Both the position numbers and the translations under genes were made by a program. The notes under the pieces were generated by a model that worked only from the letters and a program-made list of their open reading frames with translations, was not told the origin of the DNA and searched no databases. Shown here piece after piece: positions 1 through 7,906 of a stretch of DNA of 10,070 bases. Origin of the DNA: an uncultured Prevotella sp. (lineage in GTDB: Bacteria > Bacteroidota > Bacteroidia > Bacteroidales > Bacteroidaceae); assembly GCA_934217675.1 (NCBI GenBank), contig CAKQCV010000081.1, positions 1 through 10,070 on the forward strand. Direction: 5' to 3'. The first letter of the stretch is position 1; each line of letters begins with the position of its first letter.

Positions 1-2224
1 ATGATGCCTGAAGAGCTTTCGTTACATCCTCAGGCTCTACAGCTTTCTCTAATTTAACTACATAGTTGCGACCACCAGTGAAGTCGATACTCTTACTCAA
101 ACCTCTAACGAAGAAACTTATAACAAATACAGCAACCAAAATTCCTGTTATCGTAAATGTCTTCTTATACATGTTCATGAAGCCTACATGGTTGTTCTGC
201 AAGAAGTTTCGAGATATACGAGTTGTGAAGTTCTGATGCAGCCACTTGTCTTTTGCAAGACGATTTTCATATATGAGACGTGTCAGGTATACAGCTGTAA
301 AGAATGAACAGCAAATACCAATGATAAGTGTTGTTGCGAATCCACGAACAGGACCTGTACCGAATACGAACAAAATGATACCAGTGATGATTGAGGTTAA
401 GTTAGAGTCGAATATGGCAGAGAAAGCATTTCCGTAACCTGCAGATATCGCATCTTTTAAACCTTTACCTTTTCGAAGCTCTTCCTTTGTACGCTCATAT
501 ATAAGCACATTTGCATCTACTGCCATACCAAGGGTCAAAACTATACCGGCAATACCCGGCATTGTTAGTGCAGCTTGGAATGAAGTTAAAATACCAAGGG
601 TGAAGAACAGGTTTACAAGCAATGCAAAGTTTGCCATCATTCCTGGTATGAAGTCATACATGAGAATCATGTACAACATCAGTAGAACGAATGCAACTGC
701 AAATGATATAAGTCCCTGTTGGATAGACTGTGCACCGAGTGTAGGACCTACAACGTCTTCCTGTACGATTCGAGCTGGAGCTGGCATACGTCCTGACTTT
801 AGAGTGTTTGCCAAGTCTTTGGTATCTTCAATGGTGAAGTTACCTGTAATCTGTGAATTACCACCTGAAATCTCACCGTTAACACGTGGAGCACTGTAAA
901 CGACACCATCAAGTACAATAGCAATAGCTTTACCAACATTGGCTTTGGTCAATTCTGCCCAACGGCGTGCACCGTCAGAATTCATAGACATGCTTACGCT
1001 TGGACGACCAGACATTTGGTCGAACTCATCTTTGGCGTCTGTTATAACATCGCCCTCAAGTGGTGCATGACCATTGCTTTGTGTTACTTTTAGTGCGTAT
1101 AGCTCATATACATTTTTAACAGATAGACCGTCGGCTGGTTTTGCTCCCCAAAGGAGTTTTACATCTGAAGGTAATACTTGCTTGGCTGCAGAAGAATATA
1201 TAATCTTGTTCACTGCAGCAGTATCGCGAACATTTGCATATCCAACAACGCTCATTGAGCCTTGAGGTGCAAGCTGAAGAACAGCAAGCAGAGGATTGGT
1301 CTTCTTGGCTTGCTCAAGTTGAGCATTTTCGCTCTTGGCTGCCTTTTCTGCTGCACCTTTGTTTGCATTAGCTGTAAGTTTCAACTTTGTAGGAGCAACT
1401 TTCTCTGCTGCTTCTGCCTTCTCTGCAGCATCATCTTTCTTCTCAACTTTTGCTGTGTCCTTTTTGGCTGTCTCACCACCGTTTGCTACAATCTGGTCAA
1501 GTTGACGCAGATAAGGAGTCACCTCTTCACTATTGTAAGTTTCCCAAAACTCAAGGTTTGCACTTCCTTGAAGAAGCTTGCGGACACGCTCTGGCTCACG
1601 TACACCAGGCATTTCGACCATGATTCGTCCTTCTTGACCTTCCAATTTCTGTATGTTAGGCTGGACAACACCAAATTTGTCAATACGGTTGCGAACAACG
1701 TTGTATGAGTTGTCGATAGCCGACTGTACTTGCTCGCGCAAAGCTTTCTCAACTTCTTTGTCTGAGCTTTGTGTGCTAACCTGTCCTTTTAACTGCTGAG
1801 TAGCAAACACTTCAGCAAGGCGATGACCAGGTGCATTTTGATGGTAGTACTTGATGAAGAGGGATATAAAGTCACTCTGACTTGTCTCTTCTTCTTTCTT
1901 TGCTTGCTCCATAGACTTTGTGAAAGCAGCGTCTGTCTTATGATCAGCCAATGTTTCAACAACGTCTGGAACAGAAATCTCCAAAATAACGTTCATACCG
2001 CCCTTGAGGTCAAGACCCAAACCAATCTGAGTCTCCAAGCAACGCTGGTAGGAATAAACGCCGAGGTACTTTACTGAGTCTTTGTAATCTTGCTGAGCAA
2101 TAGGGTCTTTTATCTTTGCTGCTTGGCTGTCATAATAGCCTGTAGCTACAGAAAAAGACAAATAGAAGATGCTTGCAAGAGTCATTAAGACTGACAGTAC
2201 AATTACAATTCCTTTGTTTTGCAT
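1..2224 (-). CDS. secDF: Fused protein-export translocase subunit SecDF (partial, C-terminus beyond window)
   Basis: Accessory Sec translocon subunit of the inner membrane, which in this family uses the proton gradient to pull exported proteins across. Translating inward from the ATG at 2224 gives 741 uninterrupted codons to the left edge. Residues 4-27 form the first membrane helix. The SecD signature DLKGG lies at 72-76, and the large periplasmic domain runs to about 490. A cluster of membrane helices follows at about 500-680, including the SecD motif VDANVLIYER from 569. SecF begins near 685 with a membrane helix and the signature DFTGG at 714-718, so SecD and SecF are one polypeptide, as is usual in Bacteroidota. 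Fused proteins of this kind are about 1000 residues (from memory), so roughly a quarter is missing. Residues about 245-312 are an Ala/Lys/Glu-rich low-complexity insert. A promoter-like element lies about 150 bases upstream. No frameshift is seen. Confidence 0.96.
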   Translation of the reverse strand, partial: MQNKGIVIVLSVLMTLASIFYLSFSVATGYYDSQAAKIKDPIAQQDYKDSVKYLGVYSYQRCLETQIGLGLDLKGGMNVILEISVPDVVETLADHKTDAAFTKSMEQAKKEEETSQSDFISLFIKYYHQNAPGHRLAEVFATQQLKGQVSTQSSDKEVEKALREQVQSAIDNSYNVVRNRIDKFGVVQPNIQKLEGQEGRIMVEMPGVREPERVRKLLQGSANLEFWETYNSEEVTPYLRQLDQIVANGGETAKKDTAKVEKKDDAAEKAEAAEKVAPTKLKLTANANKGAAEKAAKSENAQLEQAKKTNPLLAVLQLAPQGSMSVVGYANVRDTAAVNKIIYSSAAKQVLPSDVKLLWGAKPADGLSVKNVYELYALKVTQSNGHAPLEGDVITDAKDEFDQMSGRPSVSMSMNSDGARRWAELTKANVGKAIAIVLDGVVYSAPRVNGEISGGNSQITGNFTIEDTKDLANTLKSGRMPAPARIVQEDVVGPTLGAQSIQQGLISFAVAFVLLMLYMILMYDFIPGMMANFALLVNLFFTLGILTSFQAALTMPGIAGIVLTLGMAVDANVLIYERTKEELRKGKGLKDAISAGYGNAFSAIFDSNLTSIITGIILFVFGTGPVRGFATTLIIGICCSFFTAVYLTRLIYENRLAKDKWLHQNFTTRISRNFLQNNHVGFMNMYKKTFTITGILVAVFVISFFVRGLSKSIDFTGGRNYVVKLEKAVEPEDVTKALQAS

Positions 2225-2370
2225 TTTGTTATTATTGTTTTAATTATAGTTTTTCAGCTTGGTATATGGCTTATCATAAGAGTTTACCAAATGTTCAAAG
2301 ATTTGCCATTTTACGCTTTCGCTTGATATTTATTTGCTGTTAAAGTTATTACTTTAGTCTACATAGCGTG

Positions 2371-2378
2371 CAAAGATA
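2371..2378 (-). promoter_or_regulatory. Bacteroidota -7 promoter element upstream of secDF
   Basis: On the minus strand this reads TATCTTTG, a full match to TAnnTTTG. No good TTTG lies at the expected -33 distance. It sits just past the end of the upstream phosphatase-family gene and would give a leader of roughly 140 bases before the secDF ATG. This suggests secDF has its own transcription start even though it is co-oriented with the two genes upstream. Confidence 0.55.
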
Positions 2379-2405
2379 CTTATTTTTTTTAAACTTATTG
2401 AGTTG

Positions 2406-3494
2406 TCAGAAGCTTTTTTTGCCTTTTGACTGTAATTTCTTTACATATCCCCATATTGGGTAATGGTCTGATGCTGATATGTTTCTATCTACGTTGAAGT
2501 TATATGGTTGCCAATGACTTGAACACATGATGTTGTCAATCCTTACAAAAATTGTATTGTAATGGTATGAGATACCTGGACCGTTTGCTGTAGCTATGTA
2601 ACAGTCTGTTAATGTATTTGCCATTATTTCGTGACAATATGATATTGGGTTGTCATTGAAATCTCCAAACAGAAGTATTGGTTCACCTTTGCGACTCTTT
2701 ATGTATTTTATCAAACCTTCTACTTGTGGAACTCTTCGTTTTGCAGCTTCTCCCAATCGTACTATCATTTTTTTTGATTCTATTCCAATAGTATCGTTTC
2801 CCCAGTTGCCTTTTACAAAGCTGTGAAAATCTTTACGCTCTTCTAGTGAAAGTCCAGAACCTTCAAGGTGACAATTAATTACCGTTGTCCTGTCTCCGTT
2901 AATTAATACTTCGTAGGCTGCGCACAAGCATCCTGATAAATCTCCATTTATACGAGTTTTAGACAATATGGGATATTTACTTAAAATAACTTGGATCTCA
3001 CCGTTATTGTCGTTCCTTGTGGTGTCTATATATTGGTATTCAGCTTTAAAAGCATTGTGTATCTGCTCGTTGAAGTTCGCTTCTTGCATACAAACAATTC
3101 CTGCTTTAGAATTATTTATATATGTAGATATTTTAGAAAGTCCAGTAGAGTCTGTATTGTTAAAGAAAAAAACATTGTATGACATTACTTTTATTGCCTC
3201 TTCAGGTGTTGGTCTCCAAATATTGAGTGGGGCATATTTTCTCACAGGAACATAACATATAGCAAGCCCAAGAACTGGGATTATTACCATTCTGCGCTTT
3301 ATGATTAGAAATATTATGAGAAAGAATATGTTTACGGCTAACAGTACCGGAAATCCAAGTCCAAAGCAAGAGAATATTGGATGGTCAATAGGGCTTAGTT
3401 TATATGTGAATCCAATAAGCAACATAAATATGATGGTGGCGATATTGGCGCCAACCATCATATTTATGATAAACTTCTTCAGTTTGTTCAACAT
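2406..3494 (-). CDS. Membrane-anchored endonuclease/exonuclease/phosphatase (EEP) family protein
   Basis: A 362-residue protein with three predicted membrane helices (about 12-30, 43-66 and 69-84), then an EEP-fold domain from about 102 to 351. The family's metal-dependent active-site motifs are all visible and in order: SYN with N107, QE with E138, the NCHLEG motif with H209, GDFND with D278 and N280, RID with D320, and SDH with D343 and H344. The domain therefore looks catalytically intact. EEP enzymes cleave phosphoester bonds in nucleic acids, sphingolipids or inositol phosphates. The substrate cannot be read from this sequence. By the positive-inside rule the catalytic domain may face the periplasm, but topology is not certain with three helices. 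The gene starts 11 bases after the rhomboid stop, so the two are probably co-transcribed. No obvious terminator follows. Confidence 0.9.
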   Translation of the reverse strand: MLNKLKKFIINMMVGANIATIIFMLLIGFTYKLSPIDHPIFSCFGLGFPVLLAVNIFFLIIFLIIKRRMVIIPVLGLAICYVPVRKYAPLNIWRPTPEEAIKVMSYNVFFFNNTDSTGLSKISTYINNSKAGIVCMQEANFNEQIHNAFKAEYQYIDTTRNDNNGEIQVILSKYPILSKTRINGDLSGCLCAAYEVLINGDRTTVINCHLEGSGLSLEERKDFHSFVKGNWGNDTIGIESKKMIVRLGEAAKRRVPQVEGLIKYIKSRKGEPILLFGDFNDNPISYCHEIMANTLTDCYIATANGPGISYHYNTIFVRIDNIMCSSHWQPYNFNVDRNISASDHYPIWGYVKKLQSKGKKSF

Positions 3495-3505
3495 TATTTC
3501 TTAAC

Positions 3506-4429
3506 TTATTTTTTTCCGTTTTCAAAAAGTTTTTTCTTTTCTTCAGGGGTAAGACTATCGTATCCGCTTTTGCGTATCTTGTCAAGAATTGAGTCTATTT
3601 CTTCTTGTTCTTCTTTTTTTCTTGAATTATATTCCCAATCTGTTTCCTTGTTATTCCAACCAAAGTTTTTTTTGCTTTTTTTGCTGTGGCTTTCCCAATA
3701 GCTTTTCATCTTGCTAAACATGTTTTGGCTGTTCACATACATTCCACCGTTGAATCCGTTTCCTTGGCTATTGCGCCAATATCTTATTATTAGAAATCCA
3801 AACAGCATTCCTCCAAGATGTGCAAAATGTGCAACGCTGTCGCCAGGCATGCCAAGTCCAAGAATAAGTTCCAAACCAGCATATAGGGCAACAAACCATT
3901 TTGCTTTTATTGGCATAGGTAGTGGAAATATGAAAATTCTTTCTTCTGGAAAAAGCATGCCGAATGCTAACAATATTCCGTATATAGCTCCAGATGCTCC
4001 AACTGTAGTCCAGCTGTTTAAAACCATTTCGCTGTTGTGGGCAACAGTCATTATGTCGCCAAAACCAAAATCTGGAATCTGTTCGCTTGCTATGGCATAG
4101 AATGATATGAATTGGGCTATCATTTGGATTAGTCCAGCTCCAATTCCACATGACAGATAATATAATAAAAATCGTTTTGGTCCCCATACGCTTTCTACAA
4201 TTCTTCCAAACATCCACAATGCAAACATGTTGAAAAAAATATGTGTCCAACCAGCATGCATGAACATATATGTTACTAATTGGAAGATATGGAAGTCTGA
4301 CGATAAGAAGAAATGTAGACCTAAAATATTATTTAAGTCTATTCCAAGTCTGCCGAAAACAAAATATGCCACAAAAAGAAGGACATTAATTATTAACAAA
4401 TTCTTAGTTATAGTGGGTATGTTATGCAT
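3506..4429 (-). CDS. Rhomboid-family intramembrane serine protease
   Basis: A 307-residue polytopic membrane protein that should cleave substrate membrane helices. The rhomboid core spans about residues 8-218. The HxxxxHxxxN motif is present (H58, H63, N67, matching E. coli GlpG H145, H150 and N154). The catalytic serine is S146 in GASG, and the catalytic histidine is H204 in AHLGG, so the Ser-His dyad is complete. The loop before the serine helix (about 108-143) is long. After the last helix comes a soluble, charged tail of about 90 residues, ending in a short helical motif around SLTPEEKKKLFE (292-303). A similar tail is found on many Bacteroidota rhomboids (I believe Pfam DUF6576). It heads a probable two-gene unit with the EEP gene. 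The start at 4429 places the N-terminus just before the first helix. The substrate is unknown. Confidence 0.95.
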   Translation of the reverse strand: MHNIPTITKNLLIINVLLFVAYFVFGRLGIDLNNILGLHFFLSSDFHIFQLVTYMFMHAGWTHIFFNMFALWMFGRIVESVWGPKRFLLYYLSCGIGAGLIQMIAQFISFYAIASEQIPDFGFGDIMTVAHNSEMVLNSWTTVGASGAIYGILLAFGMLFPEERIFIFPLPMPIKAKWFVALYAGLELILGLGMPGDSVAHFAHLGGMLFGFLIIRYWRNSQGNGFNGGMYVNSQNMFSKMKSYWESHSKKSKKNFGWNNKETDWEYNSRKKEEQEEIDSILDKIRKSGYDSLTPEEKKKLFENGKK

Positions 4430-4525
4430 GTTTATTTATTTTATTAAATTAGCCTTCCGCTTTTGTCTTTGATACTGATAATGCGAAAGATTTATTAATC
4501 TGTTTGTAATGTTTAAAAACATTGG

Positions 4526-4533
4526 CAAAAGTA
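4526..4533 (-). promoter_or_regulatory. Bacteroidota -7 promoter element for the rhomboid-EEP unit
   Basis: The minus strand reads TACTTTTG, a full TAnnTTTG match. No clean TTTG is found at the -33 distance. Transcription would start roughly 90 bases before the rhomboid ATG. Confidence 0.55.
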
Positions 4534-4615
4534 CTAAAAATATCTGTTAAAAGCTATAAAACAAATTGATAAGGTCTTTTTTTTAATCATATTCATAACT
4601 TTTTCCTGTTTTTTA

Positions 4616-4646
4616 TTTGATTTGTAAAAGGTTTGCGTTATATTTG
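4616..4646 (+). promoter_or_regulatory. Bacteroidota promoter for the HU gene
   Basis: TTTG at 4616-4619, a 19-base spacer, then TATATTTG at 4639-4646. Both elements match the consensus fully at the expected spacing, making this the best promoter in the window. It predicts a leader of about 90 bases before the HU start codon. A strong promoter suits an abundant nucleoid protein. Confidence 0.8.
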
Positions 4647-4744
4647 CGAAACTTTTTATTATTTATGGGGCATTTGTAAATATTGCTCTGTTATGAGGAT
4701 AAGGAAAATAAGAAATATTATTAATATCTAAAACAATAACAATT

Positions 4745-5017
4745 ATGAACAAGACAGAACTTATTGACAAAATTGCAGCAAGTGCCGAGTTGAGCAAAGC
4801 TGATGCGAAGAAAGCTCTTGATGCAACTCTTGATGCTATAAAGAATGCACTCGTTGATGGTGATAAAATCGCATTGATTGGCTTTGGAACTTTTAGTGTT
4901 AACGAGCGCCCTGCTCGTGAGGGTATTAATCCTGCAACTAAGGAAAAAATTCAGATTAAAGCAAAGAAAGTTGCAAAATTCAAAGCTGGAGCTGATCTTG
5001 AGGATTCTTTAAACTAA
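4745..5017 (+). CDS. HU-family DNA-binding (nucleoid) protein
   Basis: A 90-residue protein, the normal length for HU. HU dimers bend and compact DNA with little sequence specificity. The N-terminal helical dimerisation part covers about residues 1-45. The conserved turn GFGTFSV (46-52) follows. The DNA-binding arm, with ERPAREGINPATKE (54-67), contains the RxGxNPxT signature including the proline that intercalates into DNA. The C-terminal KVAKFKAGADL is also typical. It is transcribed alone, from the promoter at 4616 to the hairpin at 5040, with divergent and convergent neighbours. No Shine-Dalgarno is seen before the ATG, only an A-rich stretch. Bacteroidota usually carry several HU paralogues, so no specific symbol is assigned. 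Confidence 0.96.
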   Translation: MNKTELIDKIAASAELSKADAKKALDATLDAIKNALVDGDKIALIGFGTFSVNERPAREGINPATKEKIQIKAKKVAKFKAGADLEDSLN

Positions 5018-5039
5018 TATAAAAATATTGTTAGTATAT

Positions 5040-5092
5040 AATATACGGTAAACGACTTTTAGTAATTAAAAGTCGTTTACCGTATATTTTTT
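5040..5092 (+). terminator. Intrinsic terminator of the HU gene, shared with the end of the convergent GT9 gene
   Basis: A perfect 21-bp stem (5040-5060 with 5068-5088) closes a 7-base loop, AGTAATT. A run of six T at 5087-5092 overlaps the stem base, giving a good rho-independent terminator for plus-strand transcription. On the minus strand the hairpin includes the GT9 stop codon (5077-5079). It is followed there by a less uniform AT-rich stretch with a T run, so it may also stop GT9 transcription, but less efficiently. Confidence 0.85.
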
Positions 5093-6141
5093 CCTTTTAA
5101 AAGTTGTATTTCAACTCTGTCAACAATCATTTGGGGTGTTATTCCTGTCAAGCAAGGAAAATTCTCTCGCATACATGGCTTGTTTCCATATATGCTACAT
5201 GGGCGACAAGGCAAATCTATCATTACAGCATTGTCTATATCCTGATTCCATCCCATGAAGCCTGCGTAAGGGTGTGTAGCTCCCCAGATACTAACAACAG
5301 GAGTATTTACAAGTGATGCCATATGCATGTTTGAGCTGTCCATTGAGATCATGACATCGATATTGTTCATCAGTATCAATTCATCGGATATACCGTTAAG
5401 TTCTGCAGATGCGTTTATAAACATTGGGTTGTTTGCATGCCATTGTGACATTATTGATGTTTCTTTTTCTCCACCACCAAACATGAAGAATTTTGCATCT
5501 GTATGCTTGTTTGCTAATATATTTAGTGTTTCTTCCATTGTCTTGGCAGGATAAATTTTTCCCTTATGTGCTGCAAATGGTGCTACTCCTATCCATTTCT
5601 CTCTTTCAGCTTTGTTTCTGAAAGTTTCGGGAAGTTCAGACAAATTTCCACCTCCATCTTGAAAAATAGATTTAAATTTAATCTCAATTGGATATCCGAG
5701 TTGCTCAAAAACTTCAGTATAGTTTTGAAATGATGTTTTTAATTGTCTTAGAATTTTGTGTTCTACTGATGTTATTTGGCGTCTTTCAGTGCGATGCTTG
5801 TCAATGTGTGCTACTTTATATCTGTCAATGTTGAATCTCATTCTCAGATATTGTGATCTCAGTACACTATGTAGGTCTGCTATAGCTGTGAAATTTTTTG
5901 CCATGAGCCTTCTGTAAAGTGCGTTAAGTCCCTTGACCCCATGGTATTCATTTTTTATATCCGCCTCCATGAACCCCACATTATGTGGCATGTGCTCAAA
6001 AAAAGGACGAGCAAATTTTTGACTAAGCATGGTTATCCTTACATCAGGGTACTGCTTAGCCAAAGAATATATTACAGGTACAGTCATTGCAACGTCACCC
6101 ATTGCAGAGAATCTAATTACTAATATATGCTCTTTTTTCAT
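5077..6141 (-). CDS. Glycosyltransferase family 9 (ADP-heptose:LPS heptosyltransferase-like)
   Basis: A 354-residue GT-B fold enzyme of the family that moves a sugar, classically heptose from ADP-heptose, onto the lipopolysaccharide core at the inner face of the inner membrane. The N-terminal motif RFSAMGDV (10-17) includes D16, which aligns with the proposed catalytic base of WaaC/WaaF. The C-terminal donor-binding half contains FGGGEKE (221-227), then MDSSNMHMA (267-275) and WGATHP (286-291). Four cysteines near the end are spaced C312-x2-C315-x7-C323-x6-C330. The start codon overlaps the DUF4254 stop by one base (TAATG), so translation is probably coupled. Its last codons lie within the terminator hairpin shared with HU. 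The exact sugar and acceptor cannot be read from sequence. Bacteroidota cores differ from those of enterobacteria, so it is not given a waa symbol. Confidence 0.9.
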   Translation of the reverse strand: MKKEHILVIRFSAMGDVAMTVPVIYSLAKQYPDVRITMLSQKFARPFFEHMPHNVGFMEADIKNEYHGVKGLNALYRRLMAKNFTAIADLHSVLRSQYLRMRFNIDRYKVAHIDKHRTERRQITSVEHKILRQLKTSFQNYTEVFEQLGYPIEIKFKSIFQDGGGNLSELPETFRNKAEREKWIGVAPFAAHKGKIYPAKTMEETLNILANKHTDAKFFMFGGGEKETSIMSQWHANNPMFINASAELNGISDELILMNNIDVMISMDSSNMHMASLVNTPVVSIWGATHPYAGFMGWNQDIDNAVMIDLPCRPCSIYGNKPCMRENFPCLTGITPQMIVDRVEIQLLKGKNIR

Positions 6142-6749
6142 TATTTTTTGTTCGCATATAGTACCGGATTCGTTGAAGGGTCATTGTACATCTTCATTTG
6201 CCGGTACACTTTCATGTATTTTCGTCCTGCTTCAATATCTTCAAGTAATTGGTCGATAGCTGTGTTAAGATCTTTTTGTTGTTCAAGAAGCACATCCAAT
6301 TTCTTCTGACACTTATCCTTGTGCTCTTTTGAAGCATCTTCGCGTTCAACCTGTTCTTTCATGTGATATATTTTCAGAGCAAGTATGGAGAGACGATCAA
6401 TTGCCCATGCTGGACTTTCTGTGTTAATGGTAGCATTGTCCAACACTTTCACATCATTATATTTCATATAGAAATAACTGTCAATTTGCTCTACAAGATC
6501 TGTACGGTCTTGGTTGCTTCTATCAATACGACGTTTCAGATTTAGAGCTTCTATAGGGTCAATATGAGGGTCGCGTATAATGTCTTCCAAATGCCACTGT
6601 ACGGTGTCAATCCAACATTTTAGATATAGCCTATTCTCTATTGTGTCACGATTGTATGGATTGCTTATAGGCGTATCAACATTGTCTTTTACATGGTAGT
6701 CGTTGATAGCCATGTTAAAGACTTTATTGCATAGTTGTGTGAATGTCAT
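6141..6749 (-). CDS. DUF4254 family protein of unknown function
   Basis: A 202-residue soluble protein, rich in charged residues and predicted to be almost wholly helical, with no signal peptide or membrane helix. I recognise it as DUF4254 from two blocks: ENRLYLKCWIDTVQWHLEDI (38-57) and SPAWAIDRLSILALKIYHM (112-130). The first holds H53, E55 and D56. A coiled-coil-like stretch at about 130-175 is rich in Glu, Lys and Gln. Its gene overlaps the GT9 gene by one base, and DUF4254 genes often sit next to heptosyltransferase-like genes in Bacteroidota. A role in the same surface-glycan pathway is plausible, for example as a partner of the enzyme, but that is inferred only from neighbourhood. The ATG at 6749 is chosen as the first in frame and lies downstream of a promoter-like element. 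Confidence 0.88.
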   Translation of the reverse strand: MTFTQLCNKVFNMAINDYHVKDNVDTPISNPYNRDTIENRLYLKCWIDTVQWHLEDIIRDPHIDPIEALNLKRRIDRSNQDRTDLVEQIDSYFYMKYNDVKVLDNATINTESPAWAIDRLSILALKIYHMKEQVEREDASKEHKDKCQKKLDVLLEQQKDLNTAIDQLLEDIEAGRKYMKVYRQMKMYNDPSTNPVLYANKK

Positions 6750-6775
6750 AAATCTTAGTTGTTTAAATTTTGTGG

Positions 6776-6807
6776 CAAATCTAATAAAATAATTTTAGAT
6801 ATACAAC
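6776..6807 (-). promoter_or_regulatory. Bacteroidota promoter for the DUF4254-GT9 operon
   Basis: On the minus strand GTTG (6804-6807) is followed after 20 bases by TAGATTTG (6776-6783), a full TAnnTTTG match with a TTG core near -33. Transcription would start about 20 bases before the DUF4254 ATG. The 115-base gap to pdxB must also hold the divergent pdxB promoter, for which I see no clear consensus. Confidence 0.6.
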
Positions 6808-6864
6808 GAAAACACAATAAATTGGCATTGTAAAGGTTATAAAGAAGATTTTATTTGTATAATT

Positions 6865-7893
6865 ATGAAGTTAGTAATAGATGACAAGATTCCTTTTATA
6901 CGGGAAACAATAAGTGAAATAACTGATGATGTTGTTTATCTGAAGGGTTCGGAAATTTCATCAGCAGATGTTAAGGATGCCGATGCTTTGATTGTTAGAA
7001 CTCGTACGATTTGTAATGAGAGCTTGCTGGCTGGCAGTAAAGTTAGTTTCATAGCAACTGCAACAATTGGTTTTGATCATATAGACACTGCATATATGCA
7101 AAAAGCAGGCATAAGTTGGATGAATTGTCCTGGTTGCAACTCGTCAAGTGTAGCGCAATATTTGCGTTCTTCTTTGATTTTGCTGTGTCGTAAGTATTCT
7201 ATCGAACCCAAGAAAACAATAATAGGAATTGTTGGCTATGGTCATGTTGGTAAAAAGGTTGCAGCAGAGGCAATAGCTATGGGGTTCAATGTGTTGGTGT
7301 GTGACCCCCCTCTTGCGGATAAATTGGGAAAAAGTTCATTGTTTGTTGATATGTCGGTAATAGAAAGTGAAGCTGATATTATAACATTTCATGTTCCGTT
7401 GGTAAGAACAGGTAAGTATCCCACTTGGCATATTGGTGACAAATCATTCTTTGACCGTTTGTCGCGTACACCTATTATCATAAATACAAGTCGTGGCGCT
7501 GTAGTTGATAACGATGCACTTCTTTCAGCAATGAAATCTGGCAAAGTAAAGGATGCTGTTATTGATACATGGGAAAATGAACCCTATATAAACATTCCTT
7601 TATTGAACAGTGTCTTTATTGGTACACCACATATTGCGGGTTATAGCGCTGACGGCAAGACTAATGCCGATAATATGGTTATAGATGGACTATGCAAACA
7701 TTTTAATATAATTAACCGATGGCATATTATTCCCCCGGCATTACCTTCAGAATTTAAGCTTCATGGTTCTGAGGATGATATGAAATTGGAACTTTATGAT
7801 CCTTGTACCGATAGTGATAAGCTGAAGATTTCTCCTGAAAAGTTTGAAGAATTGCGTGGTAATTATCCTTTGCGGCGGGAAAAAATTGATTGA
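6865..7893 (+). CDS. pdxB: Erythronate-4-phosphate dehydrogenase
   Basis: A 342-residue member of the D-2-hydroxyacid dehydrogenase family. PdxB oxidises 4-phosphoerythronate to 2-oxo-3-hydroxy-4-phosphobutanoate, the second step of the DXP-dependent pyridoxal 5'-phosphate pathway, in the cytoplasm. The substrate-binding part includes ATATIGFDHID (64-74) and NCPGCN (87-92). The NAD-binding Rossmann glycines are G124-x-G126-x-x-G129. The catalytic set is R210 (TSRG), E239 (ENEP) and H256 (PHIAGYS), with the same spacing I recall for E. coli PdxB. The region from about 290 to the end matches the PdxB-specific C-terminal dimerisation domain, including FEELRGNYPLRRE. That tail separates it from SerA and other relatives. 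It is shorter than E. coli PdxB (about 378) but complete. It stands alone between a divergent operon and acpP; no other vitamin B6 gene is in the window. Confidence 0.93.
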   Translation: MKLVIDDKIPFIRETISEITDDVVYLKGSEISSADVKDADALIVRTRTICNESLLAGSKVSFIATATIGFDHIDTAYMQKAGISWMNCPGCNSSSVAQYLRSSLILLCRKYSIEPKKTIIGIVGYGHVGKKVAAEAIAMGFNVLVCDPPLADKLGKSSLFVDMSVIESEADIITFHVPLVRTGKYPTWHIGDKSFFDRLSRTPIIINTSRGAVVDNDALLSAMKSGKVKDAVIDTWENEPYINIPLLNSVFIGTPHIAGYSADGKTNADNMVIDGLCKHFNIINRWHIIPPALPSEFKLHGSEDDMKLELYDPCTDSDKLKISPEKFEELRGNYPLRREKID

Positions 7894-7906
7894 AAAGCCT
7901 TGTTTG

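Larger units (their letters stand above)
4430..4744. promoter_or_regulatory. Divergent intergenic region between rhomboid and HU genes
   Basis: A 315-base AT-rich gap without a convincing gene. It holds promoter-like elements for both directions, listed separately, with leaders of about 90 bases on each side. I see no tRNA, riboswitch or repeat array in it. Short runs of T and A are frequent, which fits AT-rich promoter DNA. Confidence 0.6.

Noticed and set aside
1262..1708. Long plus-strand open frame (148 codons) rich in Cys and Phe
   Set aside because: It lies wholly antisense to secDF, and its composition is what the reverse of the Ala/Lys/Glu-rich coding stretch would give. No family resemblance or promoter was seen.
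4693..4731. Twelve-codon upstream reading frame (MRIRKIRNIINI) in the HU leader
   Set aside because: It is short, in AT-rich leader, with no ribosome-binding signal or adjacent attenuator structure; chance is the simpler explanation.
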